Of a stretch of 64,000 nt of DNA, positions 51,646-64,000 are shown one piece after another. Origin of the DNA: Neocallimastix lanati (nom. inval.) (lineage: Eukaryota; Neocallimastigomycota; Neocallimastigomycetes; Neocallimastigales; Neocallimastigaceae). How positions within the stretch are numbered: position 1 is the first letter of the stretch; every line of letters begins with the position of its first letter. The notes under the pieces were generated by a model. It had not been told where the DNA came from. It did no database searches and was given only the letters and a program-made list of their open reading frames with translations. The stretch is from the NCBI GenBank assembly GCA_016946835.1, contig JACVTC010000154.1, positions 62,001 to 126,000 on the forward strand, given 5' to 3'. Both the position numbers and the translations under genes were made by a program.

Positions 51646-52033
51646 ATGCCCATGATATCTTTTAATGGAATTCATCTATCTTTCATATTAGATTGGTTTT
51701 TCATTTTTTCTGTAGCAATAATAACAGTTCCTATAAATTTAATAAGTCCTTTTGAAAGGCAATTCAGTATTGAGGATGAAACTATAAGTCATCCATATAA
51801 AGAAGAAGAATCATTTTCTATTTTTGGATTAATTGTATATTTAATAAATATATAAATACAAATAAAGTAAATAAATTTATCATTAATTTAATAATAAATG
51901 TATAATTTTAATATTAAGATTATGGTTATTGGAATACCTATATTGATAATGACTTTATATCACATATGTCATAGAGAATTGAAGTATAGTTTTCATCAAG
52001 CTTTAATGGGTATTTTATAGAGTTCTTAAAATT

Positions 52034-52067
<34 letters not shown>

Positions 52068-52081
52068 ACTAATACTTAGCT

Positions 52082-52121
<40 letters not shown>

Positions 52122-52952
52122 TATTATTATTTATTAATGAAATAAGGATATTTTGTATCTATAATTTTAGCCATACTTGTGACCTCAATAATGAAAGTAT
52201 GAGTTTTTTACAAATATTTTATTCAATTGAAAATAACATAAGTTAAATTATATTGTTTAATAATATATTCAATATATAATAAGGTTTCAGTAGGTAGATA
52301 TAGACCAGATTTTATTTCAAGATGTAATGTAAATGTTACAAAAGTTGAAGAAGAGTATAAATTATATAATATTTCAAAGCAAATAAATTTTGGTCCTAGA
52401 AATTTATATAATACCACTATATGTTCAAATACAAATAAATTTGTAATTAATGAAGGAAGAAAAAGTTTTCCTTCGGGGCATACATCATGTAAGTATTAGT
52501 TATAAACTAAATTACATAATATAAGGTCTATATTTGTATTGCTATTAACATTATATTATTTATTTTATTTATAAAAATATTATTTAGTTGCATTTTCCTC
52601 TTTAACATTTACCTCACTATTTCTTGCAGGAAAATTACATTTATATGACGGCAATTATATATTTTGGAAATTATTAGTAGTAATTGTACCAAATTTATTA
52701 GCTATGTATATAGCATTAACAAGAATATCAGATTACCGTCATCATTGGGAAGATGTATTGGTTGGGGCTATTATAGGAATAGCATTTTCGTTGATTTCAT
52801 ATTTTTATTATTTTCCATTTTTAAATAGTTCTGAACCATATAAACCATTACAAGGTCGTTTAAAAAAATATAATATATTTCAAGAACTTTCAACAAAATC
52901 ATTACCATTATTCAAAGATAAAGATAATGAGGTAACTAATAATATTTCTTAA
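51646..52952 (+). CDS. PAP2 lipid phosphate phosphatase, copy 1
   Basis: Exons 51646-51834, 51919-52009, 52147-52196, 52284-52488 and 52588-52952 join to 299 residues. The three PAP2 catalytic motifs are complete: K(x6)RP at Lys110-Arg117-Pro118 (GRYRPDF), PSGH at 173-176 (SFPSGHTS), and R(x5)H(x3)D at Arg224, His230, Asp234 (TRISDYRHHWED). Hydrophobic segments around them fit the usual six-helix membrane fold of the DPP1/LPP1 family, which dephosphorylates diacylglycerol pyrophosphate, phosphatidate and related lipids at vacuole, Golgi or plasma membranes. The intron positions and phases equal those of the paralog at 54364. The end is uncertain: a donor at 52932 could splice to 53444, replacing the last seven residues by a 16-residue acidic tail ending at 53494. 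Confidence 0.92.
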
Positions 52953-54088
52953 TAATATTAAAAAAAGAAAAAAAATTTTTTTTTTTTTTTTTTTTTTATT
53001 TTTGGTTTTATGAACTGCAATTGAAATTGTTTTTATTTGAATTTTTAAATTTATAAAAATAATATTGCTATATATAATATAAATAATAATATAAATATAT
53101 AAATATATAAATATATAAATATATAAATATATAAATATATAAATGAATTTTAAATCAAATGTTTAATACTTAAAAAGACAAATTGAAAAGTTTATATTAT
53201 CAGCATTTTAAAAATCACTTTATTTAAAATATATATTATCTTTTTTATTTTCTACATTTTTTTTTTCTTAGTATTAATAAACAATTAGAAAGAGAATATA
53301 TATATCCTTGAATTTAAATATAATCATATTCTAATAACATTAATTTCTAACTAATAAATATCTAATTTAATCTATTTATTTATATATTTATATTTATTAT
53401 TTTATATTTATTATATTAAAATTTACTACATTTTACACTATAGGATTACATAACTTTATCATTACTAGATGATGAAAATAAACAAAGCAAATAAACTTGA
53501 GAAATAAAAATAATTATTATATTAATTAAATTTAATAAAATATAATGAAAAATACTATATTTTCTCATTGATTTTTTTTTTTTTTTTTTTTTTTATTTAT
53601 TTATTTATTTAAAAAAAAATACTATTATTAGAAATGAAAGAATTTTACGTATAAAAAACAAATAATAATAATAAATAAATACATAAATAACTATAAAATA
53701 AATAAAATAAGTTATAAATATTAATAATTAAAAGAAAATGAAATTAAAAATTTTATATTATATAATATTATAAAATATATAACTTAATATATAATTATTT
53801 TGAAAGTTTTATAATTACAATGGAATTAAATATAATAATATAATAATAATATTATAAATTTTATAATTATTATAAAATATAATAATAAAGTAATCTTTAA
53901 ATAATATAATCATAAATTTTTATATGAATTTGAAATTATATGTTACATCTATCTTTTTTATTTTTATTTTAATTTAAAACCAAAAAAAAAAAAAAATTTA
54001 ACTTTTTAAAATTTTTACTTTTGTATATTAATTATTTTATCAAAATAAAATAAACATATAAACTTTATTAATTGTAATTATTCGTTCC

Positions 54089-54123
<35 letters not shown>

Positions 54124-54363
54124 CGTTTATATATATATATATATAAATGAATTAATAAAATTTGATTAATGTTTACTTTAATATAATAGAAATATTTTTC
54201 ACTTATTGAAAAACTAAAAAATATATTAAAGCTTATTATTAAAAATATAAATAATATAGATTAATCCAAACAAATTACAAACAAAATATAACTTTATATA
54301 AATAAAGAAAATAAAAAAATCAAGTATATAAAATATAAAAGATTCAATTTTAAATTAAACAAG
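52953..54363. other. Spacer between the two PAP2 genes
   Basis: It contains poly-T at about 52977-52997, an (AAATATAT)n array at about 53092-53147, an alternative last exon for copy 1 (53444-53494), poly-T at about 53573-53594 and about 54093-54123, and otherwise AT-rich filler. The final 100 bases are the upstream region of copy 2. Confidence 0.6.
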
Positions 54364-55557
54364 ATGGCTTTAAATATAACTCAACCCAAAGTTTCATTTA
54401 CTATTGACTGGATAGTTTTAATTGTTATTATAATTCTTATGGGTATAACAAGTAAAATTCCACCATTTGAAAGACAATTTAAACTTGATGATATTACTAT
54501 TAGTCATCCTCATAAAGGAGATACGGTTAAAATGAGTTATTTAATTGTATGGAATAATACTGAATTATTAATATTTGAAAATATTAGAAACTTTGCTAAA
54601 ATCATGTTTTTATTAATGTTAAAATAGGCATTTGGTTTTCTATCATCATTTGTAGTTATAACTGGGTTTCAATATTTCAAAAATAATTTAAAATATAATT
54701 ATCATCAACCTATAATTGGTATATATTAATACATTTATTAGTATATTTAAACAAAATTTATATTAATTTAAATTAAAATAAAAATAAAAAACAGGTATAC
54801 TATTATCTATATCAATTTCAACTCTTTTTGCACACTTTGTTAAAGTATGTCAACTATTAATTTTTAATAATTATATATAAATAATAAAATCATTTACAAA
54901 TAAATATATATTAAAAAGATGTTTGTTGGTAGATATAGACCAGACTTTATTCCTGTTTGTAATGTTGACTTTAACAAAGTTAAAGAACAATATGATTCAT
55001 ACAATATTTCAAGTGATATTAGTTTTGGACCAAGAAACTTATTTAATACTTCTATTTGTAAAACTCCCAAGAAAGAACTTTATGAAGAAAGAAGAAGTTT
55101 CCCATCAGGCCATTCATCATGTAAATGATTATATAATTAAATAAATCATTATTTTTAAAGAATGATAAAAATATTAATAATTAAATTATTATTATTATTA
55201 TTATTATATTTATTGTTGTTATTGTTGTTGATAATAGTTGCCTTTAGTGTTATGACATATTTATCATTATATATTGCAGGTCAGATACATTTATTAGATA
55301 AAAAGGCATATATGTGGAAATATTTTGTGGTTTCAATCCCATACTTTATTGCTGTATTTGTTGCAGTTTCAAGAGTATTTGACTATCGTCATCATTGGCA
55401 AGATGTTACTGTTGGTAGTATAATAGGTGTATTATTTTCATTTTTAACCTATTATTATTATTATCCTAGTCTAAAAAATCCGAATTGTGATATTCCATAT
55501 CAACGTCTGAATGGTGATAATAAGAGTGAATTTTCAGAAACAATAGAAATGGTTTAA
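54364..55557 (+). CDS. PAP2 lipid phosphate phosphatase, copy 2
   Basis: Exons 54364-54546, 54628-54718, 54795-54844, 54919-55120 and 55238-55557 join to 281 residues. The motifs are complete: Lys108-Arg115-Pro116 (VGRYRPDF), PSGH at 170-173 (SFPSGHSS), and Arg221, His227, Asp231 (SRVFDYRHHWQD). It shares with copy 1 the N-terminal pattern PPFERQF...ISHPHK (SPFERQF...ISHPYK in copy 1), the FGPRNL loop and the C-terminal YYYYPSL region, so the two arose by tandem duplication. Exons 2 and 3 have the same length in both (91 and 50 bases) and all four introns keep the same phase (0, 1, 0, 1). The protein sequences have nevertheless diverged substantially, so the duplication is not recent. It is probably a second DPP1/LPP1-type enzyme with a different substrate or site of action. 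Confidence 0.92.
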
Positions 55558-56719
55558 AAAAATCAAAATTAATGATGAAAAATAGAATAGAAAATATTAA
55601 TTTTAACAAAAACAAATATTAAACATATAATTAAATATATCTTACTTACATATGTTTTTTAAAGTAATAATATAAAAGTAATATATATAATTAATAATTA
55701 ATAATAAAATAAATATATTATTATACTGAAAATATTATATAAGTTAAAGTTTAATATATATAAATAATTATTATTTTTTATTATAATTAAATTAAAATAA
55801 TATAAAGGTTGATATCTATTAAATATCAACATAAATAATAATTTATTATATATGTTAATTATACTATTAATCTAAATATATATATATATAATTAAAAAAT
55901 TTTAAAAAAAAAATAGAAAAAAAAAAAAAAAAAAAGAAAAATTCTGATATTATTATTGAATGTAAATTTAATAGAAGTTGCTTATGTGACAACAGTTTAA
56001 TTTTAATATAATTTAATAGTAATTAAAAATAAAAAATAGTTTCTATTCGGTGTGAATTTTTTTTCTTTGTACATTGAAAATGGTACATTAAAAACAACAA
56101 GGCCGTAATTCAACAACACCTTAATTTGGTTTTAAATTTTCGTTTTGAATTAATCTATTCTAGATTAATAAATAATTATCTTAAAAAATAACTTCTAGAG
56201 TCTTCAATTATATATTCAAGTAAAAATGTTAAAATCTTATAATCTATTATTTTAGATATAAATCACTAATGGAAAATTAATATTTCAATTATTAAGTAAT
56301 CACTAACCTTTGGGATGAATAAAATATTTATCAATAAATTCACAAAGTTCATTGAAAGATAGAAATTCAAATAAGAAAGGACGTTTCTTTATTTATTTAT
56401 TTATTTATTTCATTTAGTAATGTTAAAAAAATTATTATATTTTGATAATTCAAAGATATTTACAAGATTTTAATATATCAACTTATTACAATCAAAAAAT
56501 GATTTAGAATATTAAGCTTTACAAATGGTTCAACCAACAATAAAAAAAATATAAAACAATTTAATTCATAAAGACATTAAAATTAAAAAAAAAAAATAAT
56601 AAATAATATCAAATTATTTATTTCAATATAATCATAAATATATATATTAATTATATAGTAATAAAATAACAAAAATTAAATCCATACTTAACAAATGTTA
56701 ATTCTTTTGAAAATTTAAT

Positions 56720-56777
<58 letters not shown>

Positions 56778-57353
56778 AAAAATTTATATATATTTAATAA
56801 ATAATTATAATTATTAATAAACTTTAATAATTAACTCTATTATTACAATATGATTTTAAAAAAAAAATTAAATAATCAACGTATTATAATAATTTTTTAA
56901 TAAAAAAAAATATATAAAAAATAAAAATTAATTTTAATCCCACATAGGGCCAAAATTTTATCTTTCAAAAATTTTGTATCACAACTAAATTTATAATAAT
57001 TAAAAATAATAAAATTATTTTAATATTTGAATATATTTTAATTAATAATTTTATCTTTAAATTTATATTTACTTAAAAATTTATTTAAAGTATTTATAAA
57101 TTTTAATTTTTTAAAGCTTTTTTTTTTTTAGTACTATTTATAAAAATTTAAAAATAATTTAAAATTAATTTAATCTCATACATATTATTATTTTTTTTCC
57201 AATTAATCACAATTTTAATTAAATAGACTAAATTAGAATATTTGAATATATGATAAATTCAAATTTCAATAAATAAATATTATTATTATTATTTTTTTAC
57301 AATAAAAGTATTTTTATGAATCTAGATTAAAATATTAAATATTATAATGTGAA
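55558..57353. other. Gene-free stretch between PAP2 and INCENP
   Basis: This is AT-rich filler with poly-A at about 56727-56775. A slightly less AT-rich segment at 55965-56400 (for example ggccgtaattcaacaacacc) has no usable frame and may be mobile-element debris. The region just before 57354 is the INCENP leader. Confidence 0.55.
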
Positions 57354-60300
57354 ATGACTAATACAGAAACCATCAAAATACCATATTTTTTAAGTAAAAA
57401 GATTTTATTATTTGAAAATATTAAAAATAGTTACGAAGTTGACTTCAATGAAAGTGTTGATAATGAATTAAATTGGCTTAACACACAAAAAAGGTATTTT
57501 ATAATTTTGAAAGGTTAAAAAAAATAATTTAAAATTTAAAAATCTATAAAGAATAATTCAATCTTATACTTATATATACATAATTGTTTTAATATAAATT
57601 TAATACAAAAGTGCAATAAGTGAATTATTAAATACAACAAGCTTTAATATTATTCAAAAGGTATAATTTTATTTTATTTTATTTTCTATATTTTTTAAAG
57701 TTAAAATTAATGCTTTATCACAAAATATTATAAAATTATTATATTTTCAATAAAAAATGATTATATATTTTATATAAATTATTATTTTTTAAAGGTCTAT
57801 TAAATTTCATTTTATAGATAAAACAAAATTATTAACATATATTATAATCCTAAATTATTAATAAATACAATTATAATAATAATAAATGAATAAAATAAAT
57901 TATTATAGCAAATTACAGAGAATATTGAACCTTCTGTTGTAACAATTACTAATAACCTTAATGCTTTTTCAAATAATTTAAAAACTTCTATAAATAAAAA
58001 TGATAATACTGAAATTGGTATATTTTCAGATGTTAAAACTGAAATATTTGAGAAACCACCACCTTCATTATCGGATTTTACTAAGAATCCCATAACAGAG
58101 GTTGAAAAAGAAATATTTTCATTAAATAATGATAAACCAACAATAAATAATAAATCAAATGAATTAACTTCAACGTTAAATACTTTAGAAAATAAAAATA
58201 CTATATATAACCATACAAAATTTAAGAAAACATTATCTATTGAAAGTTTAAATCCATTAATTGAAGAAATAATAAATAAAAATACTAAAAATTCTATAAA
58301 TAATAGAAAAAATTCTTTATCAAAAAAGGAATCAAAATCTTTGAATACTTCAAGTATTAATGAAAATGAAATTTCAAATGATAGTAATCACAACTCATTT
58401 CTACATAATTTGAAAAATGCAATTGAAAATCGTAATTTAATTATTAATAAAATAGAAAATCATGAAAACTTCAAGAAGTATAATGATAAATCAGAACAAC
58501 CTTCAATAGAAGAAACATCTCCAGATGTAATTACTGATTTTAAAAGATCTTTAAGTAACTACACTGCTCGTAAAAAGAAAAGTACGCTTACATCAATCAA
58601 TGATACTATTGATTCTAGTGCTACGTTAAGAAATAATTTTGAAGCAATAACATTATCCCCTACAACTAGATTAGAAGATGATACCTTAGGATCAACATTA
58701 AATAATAATACTATAATAAATATAGATGTTCTAAACGCAAATTCAGAGAATAAAAACAAAAATAAAAATCCTGAAATAGATGAAAATGCTATAAAAAAGC
58801 AAAAATTGTTTAAATCTTTACTTGAAGAAATAAATATAGATCCTGAACTGTTGAATATAGATTTACCTAATATTAAAATTGAAAATCAATCAACAGAGGA
58901 AAAAGAAAAAGAAAGAAACCAAAGCCAAATTGTTTCATCATTTCTTGATGAAATCGATAAAGACGAAATTAATAAAAGTAATATTCATATATATGATAAT
59001 GCTGTAATGGATGAATTTAAAGATTGTGATACTGATATAGAAATTTTAAATTCTCATGACTTATCCAAAATTAAAATCGAAAACCCTGATATTAAAAAGT
59101 TTAAAAATAATAATAATAATAATAGAATAGAAACTCTTTTTGAGAAACAAAAGGATATGGAAAACAAAAAAAGGGATGAAGCAGAGAAAATTGAAAAAGA
59201 AGAAAAACGTTCAGTAACAACAACCGCTTTTAATATTTTAACATCACCTTTTAATCCATTTACACATTCCCATGAAAAAAAGCTTAAATTTACAACACCA
59301 GATAAAAATGATATTAATAATAATAATGAAGGATCTAAAAAATCAGTAAGTGAAAGATTCAAAGCACTATGGGATTCTACAACTAAAGGGTTACATAATG
59401 CTTTTTCAAGAAATCCGTCATCATCAAATAGTGTATTTAATCCACCTGAAATTGGTCCAGGAAAATATATAGCAAGTACTTCATTATCACCATCGACAAA
59501 ATTATATTATTCTCCTGAACATGAATCTGCAGTATCATCTTTTATCAATAATAAATCTACTAATTTTAAAAATAATAAAATTGATAAAAATATAAAATTA
59601 AAAGCCGGAAGTTCAAGTGTTCCTTCTAAAAATAAATCAAATTTGTTTAGCACTGATACAAATGATTTCAATATTAATTTTAAAAAGCATAATACAATTT
59701 CTTTTACATCAACAATGCAAAGTCCATCAGATTCACCATTAGCTTTCAAGAGTTCTAAAAAAGTGGAAAGAAAAAATAATGAAATAAATAAATTCAATCT
59801 TTTAAATGATAATATATTTAAAACCATAGATAATGATTTTGAATCAAAATCTATATTTAATTCAAGTTCATCTTCATCACCACTTTTCAATAAATCAAGA
59901 TCAAACATTCTTAAAAAATCTAATTCAAGTAGCAGTTATAATGAAAATATTAGTCAATCACCATCCAAATATTTTTATTCCTTCAGCAATAATATTAGTA
60001 ATAATAAGATACCTATGAGTATTGATGATGTTGGAAAGGAAAATAAATTAAAGAAGAGTGCGTCAGATCTATCAGAAAGTAGTTCTAAATATAGAGAAGA
60101 AAATAAAAAAGAAATAGCATCAACACTTGGCTCTTCATGGAATATATATGGAATTAATAATAATAAAGATCAACCCTCATTAATTCCTAAGAACCCAAGA
60201 CTTAAGAAAACCATAATAAAAAGACCAACAAAAGATAAATTAAAATCTTTAGATTCTTCTAGAATCATTAAAAAGCGTGAATTAGTATTAGATAAAAAGC

Positions 60301-61684
60301 AAAAGATAAGATTGAATGCCGAAAGACATATGCTTTATTTAAAGAAAAAACGTGAAGAAGAAGAAAAATTAGCAGTTGAGAAGCAAAAAGATGAAGAGAA
60401 AAAAAGGAAATCTGATACGAATTCTAAATTAAAAAATAGGCAAAAACAGCTAGAAGTAGAAATGTTAATAAAAAAACGAAACGAAAAAATAAAGCAAGTC
60501 AATGAGAAAAAGAAAGCATTACAAAGTAGAGAAGTAGCAAAATCAATATTATTGAATAAATCTAATATTTATAAATCAAACTCTATTCTAGATAAAATTA
60601 ATTCTTTACCAATTGATACTAATACTGTTCTTAAAAAGAAAAAAAATAATAATAATATAATTAAAAAGTCCAAGATATCAGGAATTAAAAATACGTCAGT
60701 ATTATCTAATAATACAAAAATATCATCAATACCAAAATCAAAATTAATAATGGGAAAATCAAAATCCAATCTTCCTTCCTCTTCTTCCTCATCATCTACT
60801 TCTATCTCTTCTAATAATAATATAAATATCAATAATTCTCTAAATTCTAATGTCTCTACTCATAATATACTGTCAGGTCTCAGTAATAACCCACCATCTA
60901 AATCTATTAATCTTGGATTAAATAATTTAGATGAACCCAATAAAAATGCCAATACTTCAATTATTTCTATCTCCTCATCACGATCTAGTACAACTCCATA
61001 TAAAGGAACAATCCTTCAAGATGGTGAATTCCCAGATATACCTAGCGAGTAAGTTATATTATATTATATAAATATATATTTAAATTAATAATAATTTAAT
61101 ATGTAATAAATAATTTATTTTTATTTAATATTTTATATTTTTTATTTTATATTTTATATTTTATATTTTATATTTTATATTTTTTATTTTATATTTTATA
61201 TTTTATATTTTATATTTTATATTTTATATTTTATATTTTATATTTTATATTTTATATTTTATATTTTATATTTTATATTTTATATTTTATATTTTATATT
61301 TTATATTTTATATTTTATATTTATATTTTTTTTTAACTTATATTTATATTTATTAATTTAGTAATTATTCTGATGAAGATGATTCAAGAGCATCTTTAGT
61401 TGCTACATGGGCAAAAACTCCAAACTTATTAAAGGAATTGGAAAAACAAAAAAATATTAATCCAGATGATATTTTTGGTGGTTATAGACCTTGTAATTTA
61501 GATGGTAATTTTTGATATACTAATTTGTTAATTTTAAAAATTAAATATTTTATTATAATATTTTATTATAATATTTTATTAATATTCATATATATAAATA
61601 GAAATTTTCAAAGGATCTCATTTTAAACGTCATACATCTAATGAAAATTGGGCTGATAGCAGTATCTTACATGATGATGAATAA
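57354..61684 (+). CDS. SLI15: INCENP/Sli15 chromosomal passenger protein, five exons
   Basis: Exons 57354-57493, 57612-57660, 57909-61048, 61362-61504 and 61602-61684 join to 1184 residues. The N-terminal helix region (1-60) fits the Survivin/Borealin-binding end. The middle is a long disordered Asn/Ser/Lys-rich part with Ser-Pro and Thr-Pro sites. A highly charged single-helix segment follows at about 859-947 (KKKREEEEKLAVEKQKDEEK). The C-terminal IN-box, about 1105-1175, is the Aurora-B-binding and activating part: ATWAKTPNLLKELEKQ, NPDDIFGG, and FKRHTSNENWADSS, which matches the conserved RTSSxNW end, with TS in place of TSS. INCENP scaffolds the chromosomal passenger complex that corrects kinetochore attachment and drives cytokinesis. 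The first large frame has an ATG at 58341, but the true start lies two exons upstream. The IN-box is split over two small exons, so a single-ORF annotation would lose it. Confidence 0.93.
61136..61322. repeat. (TTTTATA)n array in an INCENP intron
   Basis: About 180 bases of a nearly pure 7-bp unit fill the middle of the intron between exons 3 and 4 (61049-61361), the one just before the IN-box. Two units carry one extra T. Confidence 0.92.
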
Positions 61685-61880
61685 AAAAATAACTAATATA
61701 TATATATATATAATTGATGATTAATAAAGTAATTAAATATTTTAATTTTTATTAATTAAAAATTCATTATAAATTATAATTATATCGTTTATAATAACAA
61801 ATATAAATATTTTTTTATAAGCCTATATATATATATTTATTTATCTATTTTTATATTAATGTACATTTTTTTCATTTTTA

Positions 61881-61924
<44 letters not shown>

Positions 61925-62058
61925 CTTACTATATATTTTATTTTTAATTTTTAGTTTCTTTATTATTATTTTATTTTATTTTTTTTTTTTTTTTTTTTTT
62001 TTTACAATATAAAAATAATATATATAATATATATATAAATGTGTTAATAAATAAATAT

Positions 62059-62103
<45 letters not shown>

Positions 62104-62272
62104 AAAAAATAAAAATAAAAATAAAAATAAAAATAATTAATAATAATAATGATGATGATAATGATCATAATAATAATAAATATATAATATTAACTATGAA
62201 AATTTTTTTTTTAATATTTTATTTTATTTTTTTACTTTATTTAAAAAAATTTTTTTTTATAATATTTAAATT

Positions 62273-62314
<42 letters not shown>

Positions 62315-62394
62315 AAAATATAAAAAATTTTTTTATTACTATAATATTTGTTAAGGTTTTCTTAAAAATATATATAATAAAAAAATTTTTATAC

Positions 62395-62505
62395 TGGGAT
62401 TAACGAGAGGGGAGGACAATAGGGCCTCCAGTTCTTAAATGGATGATTTGTCATACCGTTTCGGCGTTGACGCGGACCTCTCACTAAGAAAAGCTAATAT
62501 GAAAT
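62395..62505. other. GC-richer island
   Basis: About 110 bases of near-balanced composition include gagaggggaggacaataggg and cgtttcggcgttgacgcgga. The reverse complement of the latter (gcgtcaacgccgaaacg) resembles segments at about 33963 and 35124. It is probably a piece of the same mobile element family as the 33-35 kb debris. It has no open frame of note. Confidence 0.4.
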
Positions 62506-62617
62506 AATAATTTTTGATAATTATAATTTTATTCTAAATTATATACAAATATATATATATATGAAATTATAATAATAGATATTAACAAACAAAAAAAAAT
62601 ATTTTGATATAATGGGC

Positions 62618-62681
<64 letters not shown>

Positions 62682-63540
62682 TATATTTGTTGTTTTATAT
62701 ATTGTATGTTATATTTATATTTTAAAACAGCAATACTTCGTTTTTTTTTTTTTTTTCTTTTATAATTTTTTCTTTATATACATATTACTTTTTAAAAAAA
62801 AATCACACAATGAAAATATGAAAAACAACCTTTGGAAGATTGTAAAATATTATTTATATTATTATATTATTTATTATATATTCACTAAATAATAAATAAA
62901 TAATAAATTGTGAACGGAATGTGGCTTTATATAAAATGTAGCGTACTTAAATAAATTGCTTATATAAGAGTGGCTAAAATTATATAAAATAAATAAATAT
63001 TAACACATTTATACATTTATATTTATTTACATTTATTTTAAAAAAAATTAAATATGTATTTTAAAGTCACGTTCCGAAAATTTCAAAATGTTGCATTTGG
63101 AACGTAGCTTATTAATTCATGATTTAACGCTCCACATTTTTAATTTTTTTTTAAAATAACTGTATATATATCAATATATAATACTAAAAATAAATATATA
63201 GGTTAGTTTTTTTATTTTTATATATTGAGAAAATTATATGTGTTTTTATAATAACTTTATTTAATTTTTGTATTTATCTAATAAATGAATTTTTATCAAT
63301 GTTAAGAACTCACTTTTTTAAGATAATAAAAATAATTAATTTTTATAGTAAAAATGAATGTGGTTCATTTCGCCAATTTTTATAATACAAAATTTCAATA
63401 CGCCATTTATTTTTAATGGCTTGTAAAATTTTTTGTTAACGCCATAAAAAATTTTAACAAAATTATATGTAAAAAAAATAAATGTATAAATAAATAAACA
63501 AACAAATAAATAAATAAATAAAGAATGTAATAAGTATATA

Positions 63541-63770
63541 AAATAAAAATAAATAGTAGAAAATGAATATAAAGTACAGATTGAATAAAATAAAATAAAT
63601 AGTTGAAATATAAATATGAAGTACAGATTGAATAAAATAAAATAAAATAAAATAAAATAAAATAAAATAAAATAAAATAAAATAAAATAAAATAAAATAT
63701 AATAAAATAAAATAAATAGTTGAAATATAAATATAAGTACAGATTGAATAAAATAAAATAAAATAAATAT
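63541..63770. repeat. Third copy of the pentamer-spacer minisatellite
   Basis: (AAAAT)n runs alternate with three spacers ending in the same acagattgaataaaataaa found at 46 kb. The first spacer has gtagaaaatgaatataaagt; the other two have gttgaaatataaatat. The orientation is the same as at 46 kb and opposite to the copy at 40-274. Confidence 0.92.
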
Positions 63771-64000
63771 CTAATATTTTTTTATTAAAGAATATTACAG
63801 ATCAATGGTTTAGAAATGAAAATTTTTTACATTTTTATTGTATTCAATTGATGATGTAATTTAATATATAAAACAATATTATTGATTGTTAATAATCTCA
63901 TTAAATATAAATGATTTTTTAGCTTTCTAACATATATAATTAAATAAAACATTTTATTTTTAAAAATAAATTGTCTTTAATATTCTTTAATAAAAAATAA

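Larger units (their letters stand above)
61685..64000. other. Gene-free end of the window
   Basis: It contains long poly-T (61881-61924, 61980-62003) and poly-A (62061-62101, 62280-62312) tracts, a GC-richer island at 62395-62500, (ATT)n at about 62618-62678, an inverted pair acgttcc...ggaacgt at 63069-63104, and the minisatellite at 63541-63770. No coding exon is visible. Confidence 0.6.

Noticed and set aside
58341-61052. Single-exon gene of 903 codons
   Set aside because: This is only the inner part of exon 3 of INCENP. Upstream in-frame sequence and two 5' exons, plus two 3' exons with the IN-box, complete the gene.
63069-63104. Heat-shock-element-like or inverted site acgttcc...ggaacgt
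   Set aside because: The inverted pair is real but short. There is no gene next to it, and the HSE spacing is broken by a substitution, so no function is claimed.
1-64000. Organellar or Plasmodium/Dictyostelium origin, suggested by the extreme AT content
   Set aside because: Spliceosomal GT-AG introns and nuclear genes exclude an organelle. VAC8, TUP1, INCENP and DPP1-type PAP2 together favour a fungus, although Dictyostelium-like AT bias was considered. This is inference from gene content only.

Overview
The window is extremely AT-rich eukaryotic nuclear DNA. It is crowded with poly-A/poly-T runs, microsatellites and short GT-AG introns, and its protein-coding islands use the standard code. 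The gene set includes a VAC8 armadillo protein, a TUP1 corepressor, an INCENP/Sli15 chromosomal-passenger subunit and fungal-type PAP2 lipid phosphatases, which points to a fungus. The extreme AT bias, Asn/Lys/Ser-rich proteins, an intronless bacterial-type kinase and Ty1/copia debris fit an anaerobic gut fungus (Neocallimastigomycota) best. That assignment is inference; no marker in the window proves it.

Layout, left to right: an (ATTTT)n minisatellite at 40-274; a TLDc-domain gene at 2153-3280 preceded by two decayed partial copies of its own 5' end; an intronless P-loop kinase of bacterial type at 5559-6305; a 7-kb gene-free stretch; a five-exon voltage-sensor-domain membrane protein at 13357-15478; low-complexity DNA; a four-exon single-pass membrane protein with a LEA-2-like C-terminal domain at 20227-22173; copia RNase H debris plus a possible LTR start near 24.4-25.3 kb; a 12-exon VAC8 at 28139-31939; a retroelement graveyard (LINE-like, then copia integrase) at 33.1-37.4 kb; a 0.35-kb foldback element at 37433-37781; TUP1 on the minus strand, nine exons, 41583-38675; a gene-free stretch with a two-block minisatellite (46.0-46.8 kb) and a 158-bp tandem duplication (47.1-47.4 kb); a broken secreted Cys-rich protein gene at 49499-50200; an inverted second copy of the 37-kb repeat; two tandem PAP2 lipid-phosphatase paralogs at 51646-52952 and 54364-55557; a five-exon INCENP/Sli15 at 57354-61684; and a terminal stretch carrying the minisatellite family again.

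I reconstructed every multi-exon model by hand from GT-AG junctions that keep the frame. The VAC8, TUP1, INCENP, PAP2, LEA-2-like and voltage-sensor models all close to an exact multiple of three. The genes are ordinary housekeeping or regulatory genes and do not form a pathway together. The points most worth a second look are the probable bacterial kinase acquisition, the voltage-sensor-only protein with a 17-nt micro-exon, the VAC8 introns that are all in one phase with exons matching armadillo repeats, the VAC8 N-terminus that lacks the myristoylation glycine, the dispersed minisatellite family, and the inverted repeat pair bracketing TUP1.
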